Shown: piece by piece, positions 1-10,764 of the stretch
Position numbering within the stretch: position 1 is the stretch's first letter
Layout of the letters: every line of letters begins with the position of its first letter
From: Nemertoderma westbladi
Taxonomy: Eukaryota > Xenacoelomorpha > Nemertodermatida > Nemertodermatidae
Direction of reading: 5' to 3'
DNA: 44,890 nucleotides
Assembly (NCBI GenBank): GCA_032718475.1
Contig: JAUCBJ010006770.1
Coordinates: 1-44,890, forward strand
Position numbers and translations under genes: made by a program
The notes under the pieces: generated by a model
Database searches by the model: none
The model's input: the letters and a program-made list of their open reading frames with translations, nothing else
What the model was told of the DNA's origin: nothing

Positions 1-1439
1 CTTAGATATATATATATATAGACCCCTACCTTTTCCTGTTAGTTGCCAGTACATAGTCTGATGCAGACCGGTAGGTCGAAAACGTTTACTATTGTATCTT
101 TATCTAATATAATATAACCAGCTAAAGACCCTCAATACTTTATTATTTTATCATCTTTACACTATGCTGCCGCTGGTGAATGCCTACCACTTCATCCGTT
201 CGTGCAATAAGTCCACAACGCTGAAGAGTTCGCAAAGGTAGCAGCAATTGGTAACAATGCCAATGTGATAAAATGGTTCAACATCAATAATAATTTTAAT
301 GTGTTTCACCACTCTCCCGCCATACCAGGAATATTTTCAGCGCACCATGTCAGTACCTTTCGGCCAGCAACCAGGATATGAAAGGAGGTCATTCTCAGAG
401 AATATTCGGCGTCATCCTCCACCATGGGGTGGTTCGTTTGGTTTATTGGATATTGAGGGCGATACCACAAGTGAGGGGAATGTAGCGATGCTCGCATTGA
501 TAGCCAAACTACCATTGGGGAAATCGACATGCCAAACGATCCTGCATATTCCAATAGATTAACCATTGACCAGTCTGTTTACACCATTAAAGATGACAAG
601 GGCGCATCAATGACTCTAATGACAAGGATAGCGACTTAATCAGTAGTTGCCATCCTCTATCTGACAAATTATTCAGCAGCGATGAGTACTCCAACGAATG
701 AATACAGTAAAATTTGAAAAACTATTAGTAACAATGTAAAATATGTAAAGAGTGGTACCATTGATATAAAATATGTGTTGATATTAATAATATAATACAT
801 TAATAAGAGATTCAACTCTATAACAATAACTGCTGCACTCTGTTCCTGACAGCAATGCTGTCCCTGTCAGTCAGCGACGTAATTCTTCTATTGACCAATC
901 TGTTAGAAATAAATGTACCAGTACCAGTAACGGTACTGGTAATGATAATGGTAATGGGCCTTGGGCAATGCAGTGCTACCCAACCACCTACACATTCAGA
1001 GCAGACATGGACCTTGCTTTGGTACTGAAGGCTAAACTGCAACTCACGCACCTGTCCTCTGAATCACTTTGCTGTCAACCACTACCTATGTGGCTAATGT
1101 CCTGCTACTCTGCTATGGTAATGGTAGGCCAGTCTAGTTAGAAATCGGGGTGGACAAATCCAAAGTCGTCGCTCTTTGATCTTTTGTAGTCCAACCCAAT
1201 ATATAAAAATCGGGGTGGATAATACGCCTAAAATTTAAATTTTGTCAGAAACAGCCACCCCCTTTCGGGGTGTCCGTCCACCCCCATTCTGGGTAGTGCT
1301 ACCTAACTGCTTTCGGCTGTATGGTCTTTGGGTTGTTATTTACTGTTGTATTGAGATGAGGAACAGCGATAAAGTTTTTATTTTCATAATATTATAAGTC
1401 AATTGCAAACGTTTCGGAAGTAAACAACTACCATCTTCA
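1..1439. other. AT-rich flank without a supportable gene
   Basis: The segment opens with a short TA microsatellite (about 6-20) and contains only short overlapping ORFs on both strands that resemble no family I know. Near 1398-1440 the minus strand reads like the 'gaagatgg ... cgaaacgttt' stretch often seen in retroelement leaders, but this is too short to classify. A patch near 900-960 is rich in 'ggtac/ccggta' words, which recur elsewhere in the window. Confidence 0.5.
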
Positions 1440-2321
1440 GTGCAATCAATAATAAGCGATATTTACAAAGTTACAAACATATTCATTGTACCAGCTAAGT
1501 CAAATTTGAAATTTTATTTAAATAGAACAAATTCTAATGTGAATTGGTCATCAACTTTAGAGTCACCTGAAAGTATGAGTTACTTCGATTTCCTCCGAAC
1601 AGTAAATTGTTCATACAATAAGAAAGATGACATTTTTATATACAAGAGAGTTAATTCAAATTTTCCTAGAGTTCCACACATTGTGCCCCAACAGTTTTCA
1701 GATCGTCCTGATAAATTAAATGCTTTGCAAGGATCGACATGGAGTTCTCTAAATTCTGATGACAAGCGTGCACTACAGAACCTGCGGCTAGAATGTATTG
1801 CGTTTTTTCCTTTTACTTCTTTAAGCATATTTATTGATGAGACTCTACAGGATGATATCAAATCTGGAAGGAAGGATGTAATAATGGCATACCAAAGGTT
1901 TTACGAGATGTGGATGCAGAACCTATCTGTGCGCAGCAGGCCAACTTTAAATCAAACCGAAGAATTTCAGATATCAGTCAAATGTAATGATCCTTGTTTT
2001 CATTTTCGGGTCTTCCAAAATACCTTCAAATCAGAGAGTGAACATTCAAAGTATATTACAAAGATAAAATCTCAATTCAACTGCGTTCTTCTAGAAATAG
2101 AACATGAATCTTATGGTTGTGATGAAGGTGATACTAGTAGTGGTGCTCTTCAGGATCCAACATTAGAAAACTTAGAAATAGAGAAGATTTCATTGAGTAA
2201 GTTGCTCAGCAATGATTTTGATTATGATTCCTATATAGAGCCTGAAAATATATTACGCACATGCTTTGATGAAATTCCCTGTAGACCTATATCTTCCTTT
2301 GATTCAATCAATAGATATTAA
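1440..2321 (+). pseudogene. Region upstream of a PIF1-type helicase, first part of a broken transposon protein
   Basis: This 293-codon open frame (it opens with GTG, so the true start is unknown) runs straight into the helicase frame that follows. The two overlap in different frames at 2266-2321, which suggests one frameshift in a formerly single gene. The stretch with 'RVPHIVPQQF' followed by an aromatic-rich 'RLECIAFFPFTSL' is the kind of linker that precedes the helicase in large Rep-helicase or helicase-only transposon proteins. I see no catalytic motif here and no HUH replicase motif. The link to the next feature is inferred from adjacency, orientation and the overlap. It may derive from a Helitron-like or another helicase-bearing element. 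Confidence 0.45.
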
Positions 2322-3291
2322 TTCCACAGAGTATTCTGCAGTATTATCATCATGGAAGGAATTGCAAAATTCTTCAAAGACATTTATGGGCGGTCCTTCT
2401 CGTGATGAAGGTGGATTACATATTTTGGATCCATATCAACAGTTTGCTGTCGATTTGATGTGTAATGATGAGGTTAATGGTGTGCCTTCCGTGAAAACGC
2501 TCTTCTTACATGGGCCCGGTGGATCAGGTAAGACTGAAGTCATAAAACGGATATATCATATACTGGGTGAATCAAAGGTTTTACTTCATGTTATTAGTGG
2601 AGTGGCAGCTGCAAACCTCCATTACTCCACCTTAGAGGGTTTTTATGGTATCTATAATGGTAAAACTTTATGGGACAACAATCCTAGCAAAATATCCAAT
2701 CGACAGACCCAAATTAAAGAGTTCCTACAAGATGTTAAAGTAGTCATTGTAGATGAAATTTCAATGGCATCACCAGTAACCTTAGCACTGTTGGACAGTT
2801 CTTTACAACATGCGACAGGAAAGTATGGTCAGCTGTGGGGTGGCAAAAAAGCGATGTTTGTTGGTGACATTGGCCAACTCCCCCCAGTGTTATCCCATGC
2901 ACTTTGGGATTCGCCACCGAACCTGTTGGATACAACTCCTCCTAGTCGAGGAGCCAGAGCTAAGGCACCATCTCATTTAGGCCATAAACTTTACCAAACG
3001 GAGATACGACCAAATGTCATATGTTTGAATAATGTGTATCGATCCGATAGCCAACTAGCTAGTATTGAGGGGCGAATACGCACAGGAGATCAAACATTAA
3101 CAGACTATTGTGGAGTTTTTAAGGCAATGAACACACTGGGTACCCACCCCACGCGACATAATTTAGGAATTGAACCTGTATCACTACTGTATGATAATAG
3201 TACAAGAATGTTTAGAAATGCGCGAGCTTGTGTAGATGAGATTTGCTTCCACAATGTTCCATTATTCTTATCAATTGCCAACTTGTTTTGA
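2266..3291 (+). pseudogene. PIF1-family DNA helicase, truncated (mobile-element derived)
   Basis: The 341-codon frame carries the SF1B/PIF1 helicase signature in order: a Q-type 'LDPYQQFAVD' lead-in near residues 54-63, Walker A GPGGSGKT at 83-90, Walker B VDEIS at 161-165, and motif III GDIGQLPPV at 199-207. PIF1 helicases unwind DNA 5' to 3', and in animals many copies belong to Helitron-type or other transposons. Later motifs, including the 'HKxQG' stretch expected near the end, are missing, and the frame ends soon after an 'SLLYDN' segment, so the protein is C-terminally truncated. It continues a frame-shifted upstream portion (1440-2321). I judge it a transposon relic, not the host PIF1 gene, because it lacks introns and is broken. 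No Helitron ends were identified. Confidence 0.72.
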
Positions 3292-6200
3292 TTATTGAGA
3301 GGCAGCAAATTTAACTGATGCCAGGGTATCAGAAATTTATTTTGCGATAATAACATTTGGCGAATTTTATTTAATATTTACTGCATCCAAACATATCAAT
3401 TTGTAGAACGGCTGCTTATTGCATCAGCCGGAATAATATTCGTTTCCTAATATTTTGTAATATGGTTATACTGACTTAGCCACATACTCAGCTTTCCTAA
3501 ATGTCTGTGTATTAGGTTTTATACCAAATAACTTCGACATTTAATTCATCATGAAAAGTTTGTAGCTCTAGCCGTTTTGGCATGACTATTACAGATTCAC
3601 TCTGTAGTCTATGAAATTAACATCGCACTAAATGTCAGACCACCAAGGGATTTTATTTACCGCCTTTGATTTACTTAAAATGCTTGTGGCAGAATCTAAC
3701 ACACGTCCTATGTAGAATGATTTATTTGTGTTTCTATTAGGATTGACAGATTACTTCGATTTTCAAGACTTTTGCGGATAAAATTAATAATGTATTTCAA
3801 TGGGGCTGTTCTGTTATTTATTGTTAATTATGAAATTTTTAATTATATAATCTCTCTTTATGTGATAAGTTAGAATTATGCGTTAGGACCATATTGTCAA
3901 AATTATATTGGTGAATAATTTAAATTAACTAACTATTTATGATGTACTACACTAAAATATTCATACGCGGTAATCTCATTGACCAATGGCTCATCGCCTG
4001 TTAACTATTTGTATCAATTGCTCCATAATTATTTTGCCTTCCTTCAACTTCACAATTTGCAAACGGATGAGCCATACATTTAAAACTAAATTATTATAAA
4101 TTTATTGTAATGTAAATATATTACATTTATATTACTTATTATATTACATATATTACATAATTATTAGTATATTTAATTTTATCTTTCAACACCATAATAT
4201 ATCTTCCTCGATGTGTTTTTAATTCAACGGGCGGGCTCTCAACCGATCATCCATGACGTAGTTAGGAAAATCTTCTCCTCTCGATGAAGGGCGCCAAGCC
4301 ACGGTGACAGGTATACGGGGAAGCAGTGTGTGACGTTAAACCGTTACTTGAGCACAGTGCGGCACGTAGCGTTACATTACTGGGGTTATTATATAGCAGG
4401 GCGTTTGGGTGTCATATGTATGTATGGGGTTGTTTAAGGTAAATTAGTCCGTGATTGTGTTAGTTGTATATATTTCGGTAAGTGTTGGTTAATCCGTCTG
4501 TTTAGTTTTGTAAATTTTATTTAATCTTTATAAATCTAAGTCTGCCTTTGTTGTATCATCACATCCCTTTCTTTCCTTTCATATTTCATATCCCAGATTC
4601 TACATCCCCCTTTTTCTTCTCACATCCCACATCCTATCTTCTTATCTTATTCTACTGTCGGGTTGTGACATGGTTTCTGTGTGTCTGTTGTGCAAGTGTA
4701 AAAATTAGATGGACACCTAAGTGTGTTCTTTACACTAAGTTCACGGCACCTAGTTAGGACCATTAGTTTCACAACTTCAGACTAATTTGTGTTATTTAGT
4801 TTGCAGTTTTATTAGGGGATTTAGACGGGAAGGATTCTATTTTACGCTAAGGGCCGGGAACTCGTAAGTGCTTGAACCTTTCTACCTGTTGACTGCTTTC
4901 ATATGACCACTTGACCTCGACTTATCACTACAGTACTTGTCTCTCCCATATGCGTGTGACTTGAGTTACATTTTAACAGTTTATAACTGCACTATGACAT
5001 CGGCTCAGATTTATATTTAAAGGCTTTTACTTTTACTTGGACAACAGATCGGGTTTTCTTGCGTGTGTGTGTCCGTAGTCCGTGAATTCTTCCTGCTATA
5101 ATAGCGGTACTATTCAGCCATTATTTGTCACCACTCTCTCTCTTTTGGCTAAATTATTAAGTTGCGTAATTTTCGTTTGTCAGAATTATTATTGTAAATG
5201 CACATTGCATCCGCGCGACTGGCAATCGCGCCTTTCGTCCTATTGGTTTATTAGGGAGCTATTTGATCGTATTAGTTTGTCGTTTATACATATGTGCCCT
5301 TCGGGGGGTTTATTGCAAATTGTTAGGCAAGAACCTTGATAGCAAAATCGGCACATGTTTGGATGTATTACGAAACAACATCGATCGATGATGTATTATA
5401 CATTGATACAGCATTGATACATTTCACATTGATACAACAATAGAATTGCTGTGATAAAAACTTACAGCGAGTTTTGTGCATTTAATATAGTTTTGACTGG
5501 TGGATTTTAGCGCCAAGTTGGTTAGTGGGGCTGTACCCATAAGGACAGTCTCGTGTTTCGGCAAAATTGTAGTGACGTCAGTAGTTTTACTTGAGGCTGA
5601 ATTGTTTATTTTAACCGAGTTACGACTTACAGGGACGTTGGACGACGTAGCTGATAACAAGATTCGCCGACAGTCGACAAGTTTGGTACGATTGGATGGA
5701 ATAGAACATCCTCATCATTGGTACGCGACGGAGGTTGTTGACGTCTCTTGGGGTAAGTTGCGTTGCTACCGGTGTACTTGTGAGCCTTGCAAAAGTGAAA
5801 GTAATTCAGTTTCACCCAAGTAAAAATGTAAAGTCACAATTTAAAATGTGCTTAATTTAATAAATTAAATTAAATCCCCAAATATATATCGGGATTGAAG
5901 GTTTCCTGAACTAAGTCAGATTGCTTGATCGTGTTGGGAGCCATATCATACAATTGTTTATTTATTTTTTATATACCATACCATAACTTGAACAATTTGA
6001 CTTGATAATTCCGTTAAAATAAAATTCGAATAAAGTTATTTGAAATTAAAATTTTGACTAGAAATTTTAGAAATTTATCCCTGCTATATGCAGCCAACAT
6101 TTCGATAAAATTTAGAACAATTTAGAATTTCAACACTCGGTGGAAACACCAGAAAACTTTAACAGGTAAGTAAGTGGGTATGTCGGACTTATAAGATTGT

Positions 6201-6341
6201 GAGTCAGACTTACCTTCCACCCAAATACTCTCGTGTGCTGGAAGTTCATCCCAGCAGTCAGACGAAATCAGGAGTGACGACGGACAGCAACAGCCAGGAT
6301 CGCCATCCGTAACTTGTGTTTTCCCGAGTCAGTCAGGAAGT
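3292..6341. other. Non-coding stretch; promoter-like and pyrimidine-rich segments, no convincing gene
   Basis: 3292-4240 is AT-rich and featureless. Around 4380-4440 a 'ttatatagcaggg' TATA-like word follows a GC-richer block, and 4540-4650 is pyrimidine-rich (repeated 'catccc' words). These could belong to the leader or LTR of a retroelement, but I cannot find paired LTRs. A 107-codon ORF at 5500-5823 ends with a cysteine-containing 'CYRCTCEPC' but resembles nothing I recognise and is probably chance. 5340-5440 has repeated 'ttgatac' words. Confidence 0.4.
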
Positions 6342-6959
6342 CTCTGGCGTGGAGGCAGCTGGGAGAGACTCATTAAGTCTATTAAACTAGCCTTCTACAA
6401 GACAATGCCGACACATAAAGTATTGACAGATGACGAATTGGTCACACTCTTTGTAGAGATAGAACACATTTTAAACTCTAGACCAATTGCAATGATACCG
6501 GACACTGACGATACTGTAATCGCACTGACTCCGAATTATCTGTTGATGCAATGTCCGACTCCTTTGGTTCCACATTCGTTCCCACAAGACAGTGACTTGT
6601 ACAGTAGACGAGCGAGGAAGGTGACACAATTACTAGCTGGCAGGTTTTGGGATCTATGGCGAACGTATTATTTGCCATCCAAAACCGCCAGGACTAAATG
6701 GTATGAGCAGTGTAGAAACCTATGCAAGGGTGATCACGTGCTGCTCGCAGAGGCCAATATTAGACGGAGACATTGGATGACTGGGGTTGTCATAGCAACA
6801 TACCCAGACGTTAATGGTGTCATCCGAACAGTCAAAGTTAGAACATTAAATCAAGAAGTTGTTGTGCGTCCAGTGCAACAACTGGTCCTGCTTGAGGAGT
6901 CTCGCTGTGAAACTGGATATTATTCTATCCCCAGCAAGAAAGCGAGAAAATCAAAATGA
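6342..6959 (+). pseudogene. BEL/Pao retrotransposon Pol fragment: integrase C-terminus plus DUF5641-like tail
   Basis: The frame shows the end of a BEL/Pao integrase core, 'WRGGSWERLIKSIK' (compare the family's WWGGxWERLIRSVK). Then come 'VEIEHILNSRPI', 'ALTPNYLL', and a C-terminal 'RFWDLWRTYYL ... GDHVLLAEANIRRRHWMTGVV ... VRTLNQEVVVRPVQQLVLL' block typical of the DUF5641 tail that ends BEL/Pao Pol. The catalytic DDE residues lie upstream in the family and are absent. Before 6342 the same frame stays open, but the sequence becomes Ser/Gln-rich and unlike integrase, so the fragment starts there. The frame ends at a normal stop. It is a 5'-truncated, non-functional relic. A different BEL/Pao fragment (gag and protease region) lies at 41.7-44.9 kb. 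Confidence 0.85.
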
Positions 6960-7564
6960 TGTTCACGTAAGTGAACATTGAATTTCAGAAACCTTGTCAT
7001 CAAAGGAGAAATATTGATGCCGGTAAGTCATATTTCCCATTGGGGCGGGCTTTTTGGATACTGAAATTCAAGAATCAAACAGTTAGAGATGTTGTGCTAA
7101 CTACTAAGAGTTCAAATAAATATTATAAAATATTTTCTATTTAAAATTATTTATGTCCGATAAATAATACAAGTAGAAAAATTAGGAATAGAAACTGAAA
7201 CTTTCACACCGCTTGGCTTGGAGTGCATCGTGAGTAATCTAACTTGCTTAAATGTTGATAACGTTGCCTAGCAATGAGATGGATGTGACGTCCGAAGGCG
7301 AATCTAATTATCAAGCTTTCTTCTTGACAATGCTTGCTTTCTTTCTTTCTTGATTTTCTTATTTACTGCTTCTTCTTTCTAGGGAGAGTACTTTCTAGTA
7401 AGATTAAAATTGGGACAGCGTCAGAATCCTATAACACGCTTCTACGTGGTAATCTGGGTAATCGTAACCAGGTGAGGCAATGCATTACTGCATGTACCTG
7501 GAACCTGTCGTGGCGTGAATGATAATTGAAAAATTGAAACTGATTCCTCAACTAATTTCGCACT
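6960..7564. other. Post-Pol non-coding segment, possible retrotransposon 3' flank
   Basis: Directly after the BEL/Pao stop there is a 16-base near-palindrome, gttcacgtaagtgaac, at 6961-6976. A 'ggagaaatattgatgccgg ... ggggcgggc' purine-rich patch follows at 7003-7050, which could be a polypurine tract. No second LTR copy was found in the window, so an LTR is not claimed. The rest is AT-rich without genes. Confidence 0.3.
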
Positions 7565-7788
7565 ATTCATTGGCTACGAATTATATATCCATATTCATTG
7601 GCTACGAATTATATATCCATATTCATTGGCTACAAATTATATATCCATATTCATTGGCTACGAATAATATATCCATATTCATTGGCTACAAATTATATAT
7701 CCATATTCATTGGCTACGAATTATATATCCATATTCATTGGCTACGAATTATATATCCATATTTATTGGCTACGATTTTTTTCATTGG
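7565..7788 (+). repeat. 28-bp tandem repeat, eight units
   Basis: The word 'attcattggctac' recurs at 7565, 7593, 7621, 7649, 7677, 7705, 7733 and 7761, an exact 28-bp spacing. Units differ at only a few bases (for example gaatta/aaatta, and atttattggc in the last unit). The apparent long ORFs across it simply read the repeat in three frames, because 28 is not a multiple of three; no protein is claimed. Each unit contains ATTGG (an inverted CCAAT) and a TATATAT-like core. Confidence 0.95.
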
Positions 7789-8225
7789 CATGTTAAATAC
7801 AGATTTGTGTATTATGTATGTAGCAAATCAATAGTGTACGTCCCTTTAACAAAGGGTTGATGATAATTATATATTAATTCATGTAAACTTGAAATATTTA
7901 CTTGAAGGTTCTAATAATAATTACCTTTTGTATTCTTGAAATATTTAGTTTGATTTTAATAATAATAATATTTTCTACGTGCATGGCTATGGTTATAATA
8001 TTTTATCTTTAATTTGTATTAGTAAAGAGTCTAGGTATAAAACTAGGTTTCACTATGTCTGTGCCAAAATATTCCATGATTTATAGACTATGAGATAGAA
8101 TTCCATATGCGCCTGTGGTAAAAGACTCTAAATTTAATAGTTTGTGGTTGTTGTCGATAATCGATTACCACATGACGTAGCAAAACACTCATTTTATAGC
8201 CAAAAACAATTACCAATTGATGGAA
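7789..8225. other. AT-rich spacer, nothing recognised
   Basis: No ORF or repeat is supportable between the 28-bp and 68-bp arrays. 7930-8020 holds short 'aataat' runs. Confidence 0.5.
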
Positions 8226-8755
8226 AGGAGCAGGTTAAGGCCGGATTTTCTAACCAAAACAATAAACAGTCACTTTACCAAATCAGGAAAAGGAGCAGGT
8301 TACAGAGGCGGGATTTTCTAACCAAAACAATAAAAAATCATTTAACTAATTGAGGGAAAGGAGCAGGTTACAGAGACGGGATCTTCTAACCAAAACAATA
8401 AACGATAACATTACCAATTGAGAGAAAGGAACAGGTTACAGATGCGGGATTTTCTAACCAAAACAATAAACAGTCACTTTACCAAATCAGGGAAAGGAGC
8501 AGGTTACAGAGACGGGATTTTCTAACCAAAACAATAAACGATAACATTACCAATTGAGAGAAAGGAGCAGGTTACAGAGGCGGGATTTCCTAACCAAAAC
8601 AATAAACGATCACTTAATTAATTGAGGGAAAGGATCAGGTTACAGAGGCGGGACTTTCTAACCAAAACAATAAACGGTGACTTTACCAAATCAGGCAAAG
8701 GAGCAGGTTTCAGATTTTCTAACCACGCGGGATTTTCTAACCAAAACAACCGGTC
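8226..8755 (+). repeat. 68-bp tandem repeat array, about eight units
   Basis: The word 'caggtt' preceded by 'aaaggagcagg'-type sequence recurs at 8231, 8296, 8364, 8432, 8500, 8568, 8636 and 8704. Spacing is exactly 68 bp after a first 65-bp step. Each unit holds 'aaaggagcaggttacag', 'cgggattttctaacc' and 'aaaacaataaac'. A degenerate copy in reverse orientation lies at about 10324-10390, and a short related piece ('cgcgggaataaccaaaacaataaac') at about 38765-38790. This arrangement suggests subterminal repeats of a DNA transposon, but no matching termini were found. Confidence 0.92.
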
Positions 8756-10523
8756 AGCCGGTAGGCCTACCAGTACCGTATTTAAATGGTAGGCTACACA
8801 GTAGGCCTACAGCAGTACCGGTGCCGGTACCGGTACTAAAATACAGAAATGCCTGCTTTATACCTACATCTGTACATACAATACAGCAAAATAGTCCTAT
8901 ATATACTAATACCGGTACTGATAGCCTGAGAGAACAGCAGTAGAGAAACCGGTAGCATGGAACCTAACATTAGATTTTTAGAGGACATAAAAAATAAAAA
9001 AAAAAAGACAAAAAAAGGATTTAAACGGACAATAGAAATTATTTCGTAATTCACCATACAGCCATAGTTAGTTAGTTAGTTATTTTTATTGACATCCTTA
9101 TACAATTATAAAGTAAACACATCAATCAGCCAATATCTCCAAACAATAAAGGGTAGTTCAAATAGCCAAATATAAGATAGTAAATAAATCAAAATAATAC
9201 TATTAAATTATCGATATCTTTACAGTGTGAACACTAGTCCTACATATTCAATAGCAACTGATCGTGGTTAGTAACAACTAAATAATGAAAATAATAAAAC
9301 CGCCGCACTTTACTCTAAATAATTTATTTATCGTTATAATTAACAACTACTGTAGTAATAAAGATATACTCAATCCTCAATAATAATACATAAATAATAC
9401 TCAATAATAATACATAAATAATACTCAATAATAAGTTTCGACTAAAAGCTAAGTGCCATTATACTTTAAATTTCGAGGGCATCCAAAACTTATTTTATAT
9501 AGGAAAGGCACTAGTGTGTATCCCCGTTTTTAAATACCGTCTTAGCAGATGAATAATTTATGAGTTATATATTTTGCTCTGAGGTTTTCTAGAATAGGAC
9601 ATTAACAGATTACATGGGCCTCAGTTAACAGATTACATGGGTCTTAGTCTGTGTATAGCGCCGCACTTACATATTCTACGATTATACGGTACCCGGTTCC
9701 ACCGACCAATCTTAACGCAGAGGTTGGTCGACAAAAGTCGGAATCGTGAAGAATATATTATATTATATTTATATTATATATATTATAAAGAATTCTTTTT
9801 TTAAGTTACCTCTTTCATACAATAACTTCCTACCTCTTAGAGAGGCAGTTTCGTTATAAATACATACAGCTACAATGTTCTCTTTTCACTACCTAATTAC
9901 GATGTTTCTGATCTCGCTATATTTTGTTTATGTCTAAATATCAAGGGGTTCTAAACTACGTAGTTCTAAAACGCCTTGCTCGATATTATTCAATATAACC
10001 TGGCAGTCCTATAGACCTATGTCAGACTGTAAAGTCTTTCAGAAAAACTTTCAGACTGTAAAGTCTGAAAGTGTAAAATAACAACAGGAAGTTTGGTGTA
10101 TTTCACACCACATGGCCAATAATTTTCAGTCAAACAGGTTCACTTCAAAATGCCACTTTTAATTTACTTCCTGTCTGACGATCGGATACTGGTAAATTTC
10201 ACTGGCTGGGCTGCTCTACTTCATATCATTTTTTTATTCCTCTCCAGCGTCTCCAGGGGAAAATCAACGCAAATAACAGTTGATTACTCTCAAAAATATA
10301 ACTTTTACCTTTTCTATTGACTACTGTTTATTGTTTTTTTTAGAATGACGTGTCACTGTAATCTGCTCCTTTCCTTTAATTAATTGATAAGTCTGAACAC
10401 CAACCTGACTGAAATGCGGAAAATTTATATTATTATCCAACTAAATTGTTTAGTTTAGTTTCCATTATTCATACGGTACCGCTACAAATGATATTTCTAT
10501 AAGTGATTAATTTTTAGTTCTAG
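8756..10523. other. Non-coding DNA with palindromic words and short repeats
   Basis: 8757-8840 is dense in taggccta and accggtac palindromic words. 9066-9085 is a (TTAG)n run followed by 'tatttttattg', which resembles an inverted LINE tail. 9376-9434 contains a short 'ctcaataataatacataaataata' tandem. 10324-10390 is the inverted degenerate copy of the 68-bp unit. No gene was seen. Confidence 0.45.
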
Positions 10524-10764
10524 TTGCCTACGTGGGGGACGTCGTTGATGATGTTGCCCCAGTATCGGGAAAAGATGTTCCGATACGGGTATACACTTTG
10601 TGCGATGGTGAGGTGCAGTGCACCCTAACGTTATGGGAGCCGGGGAAGTTTACCGAATCGAGGTTTAATGTTCACAAAGGAAGCATTGTTGAACTACGGC
10701 ATTTGAAAATCCGCCACTACCAGGGTGTAAAAACCCTGTATAGCACCGGCGGACGACTGGGAAA
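10524..10764 (+). CDS. Candidate internal exon encoding an OB-fold domain resembling replication protein A
   Basis: A 241-base open segment is bounded by canonical-looking splice sites: a pyrimidine-rich 'tttttagttctag' acceptor ending at 10523 and a 'GAAA|gtaagg' donor beginning at 10765. The peptide reads AYVGDVVDDVAPVSG, then 'PIRVYTLCDGEVQCTLTLWEPG', then a 'GSIVELRHLKIRHYQGVKTLYS' strand pattern. This matches the beta-barrel rhythm of RPA70-like single-strand DNA-binding OB folds (xxhxDxxxxxhxhxLWg ... hxhxxhxhxxYxGxxxL). Such domains occur in the host RPA large subunit, in RPA-like proteins of Helitron-type elements and in many uncharacterised animal proteins. No flanking exons were identified, so the parent gene, if any, is unknown. 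The family call rests on pattern only. Confidence 0.45.

Noticed and set aside
299-566. Overlapping ORFs on both strands near 300-566
   Set aside because: Neither shows a domain or biased composition; mutual shadows in low-information DNA.
5500-5823. 107-codon ORF with CYRCTCEPC
   Set aside because: No recognisable zinc-knuckle spacing (CX2CX4HX4C) and no similarity; kept only as a remark.
7519-7860. ORFs through the 28-bp repeat
   Set aside because: Products of reading a repeat in several frames.
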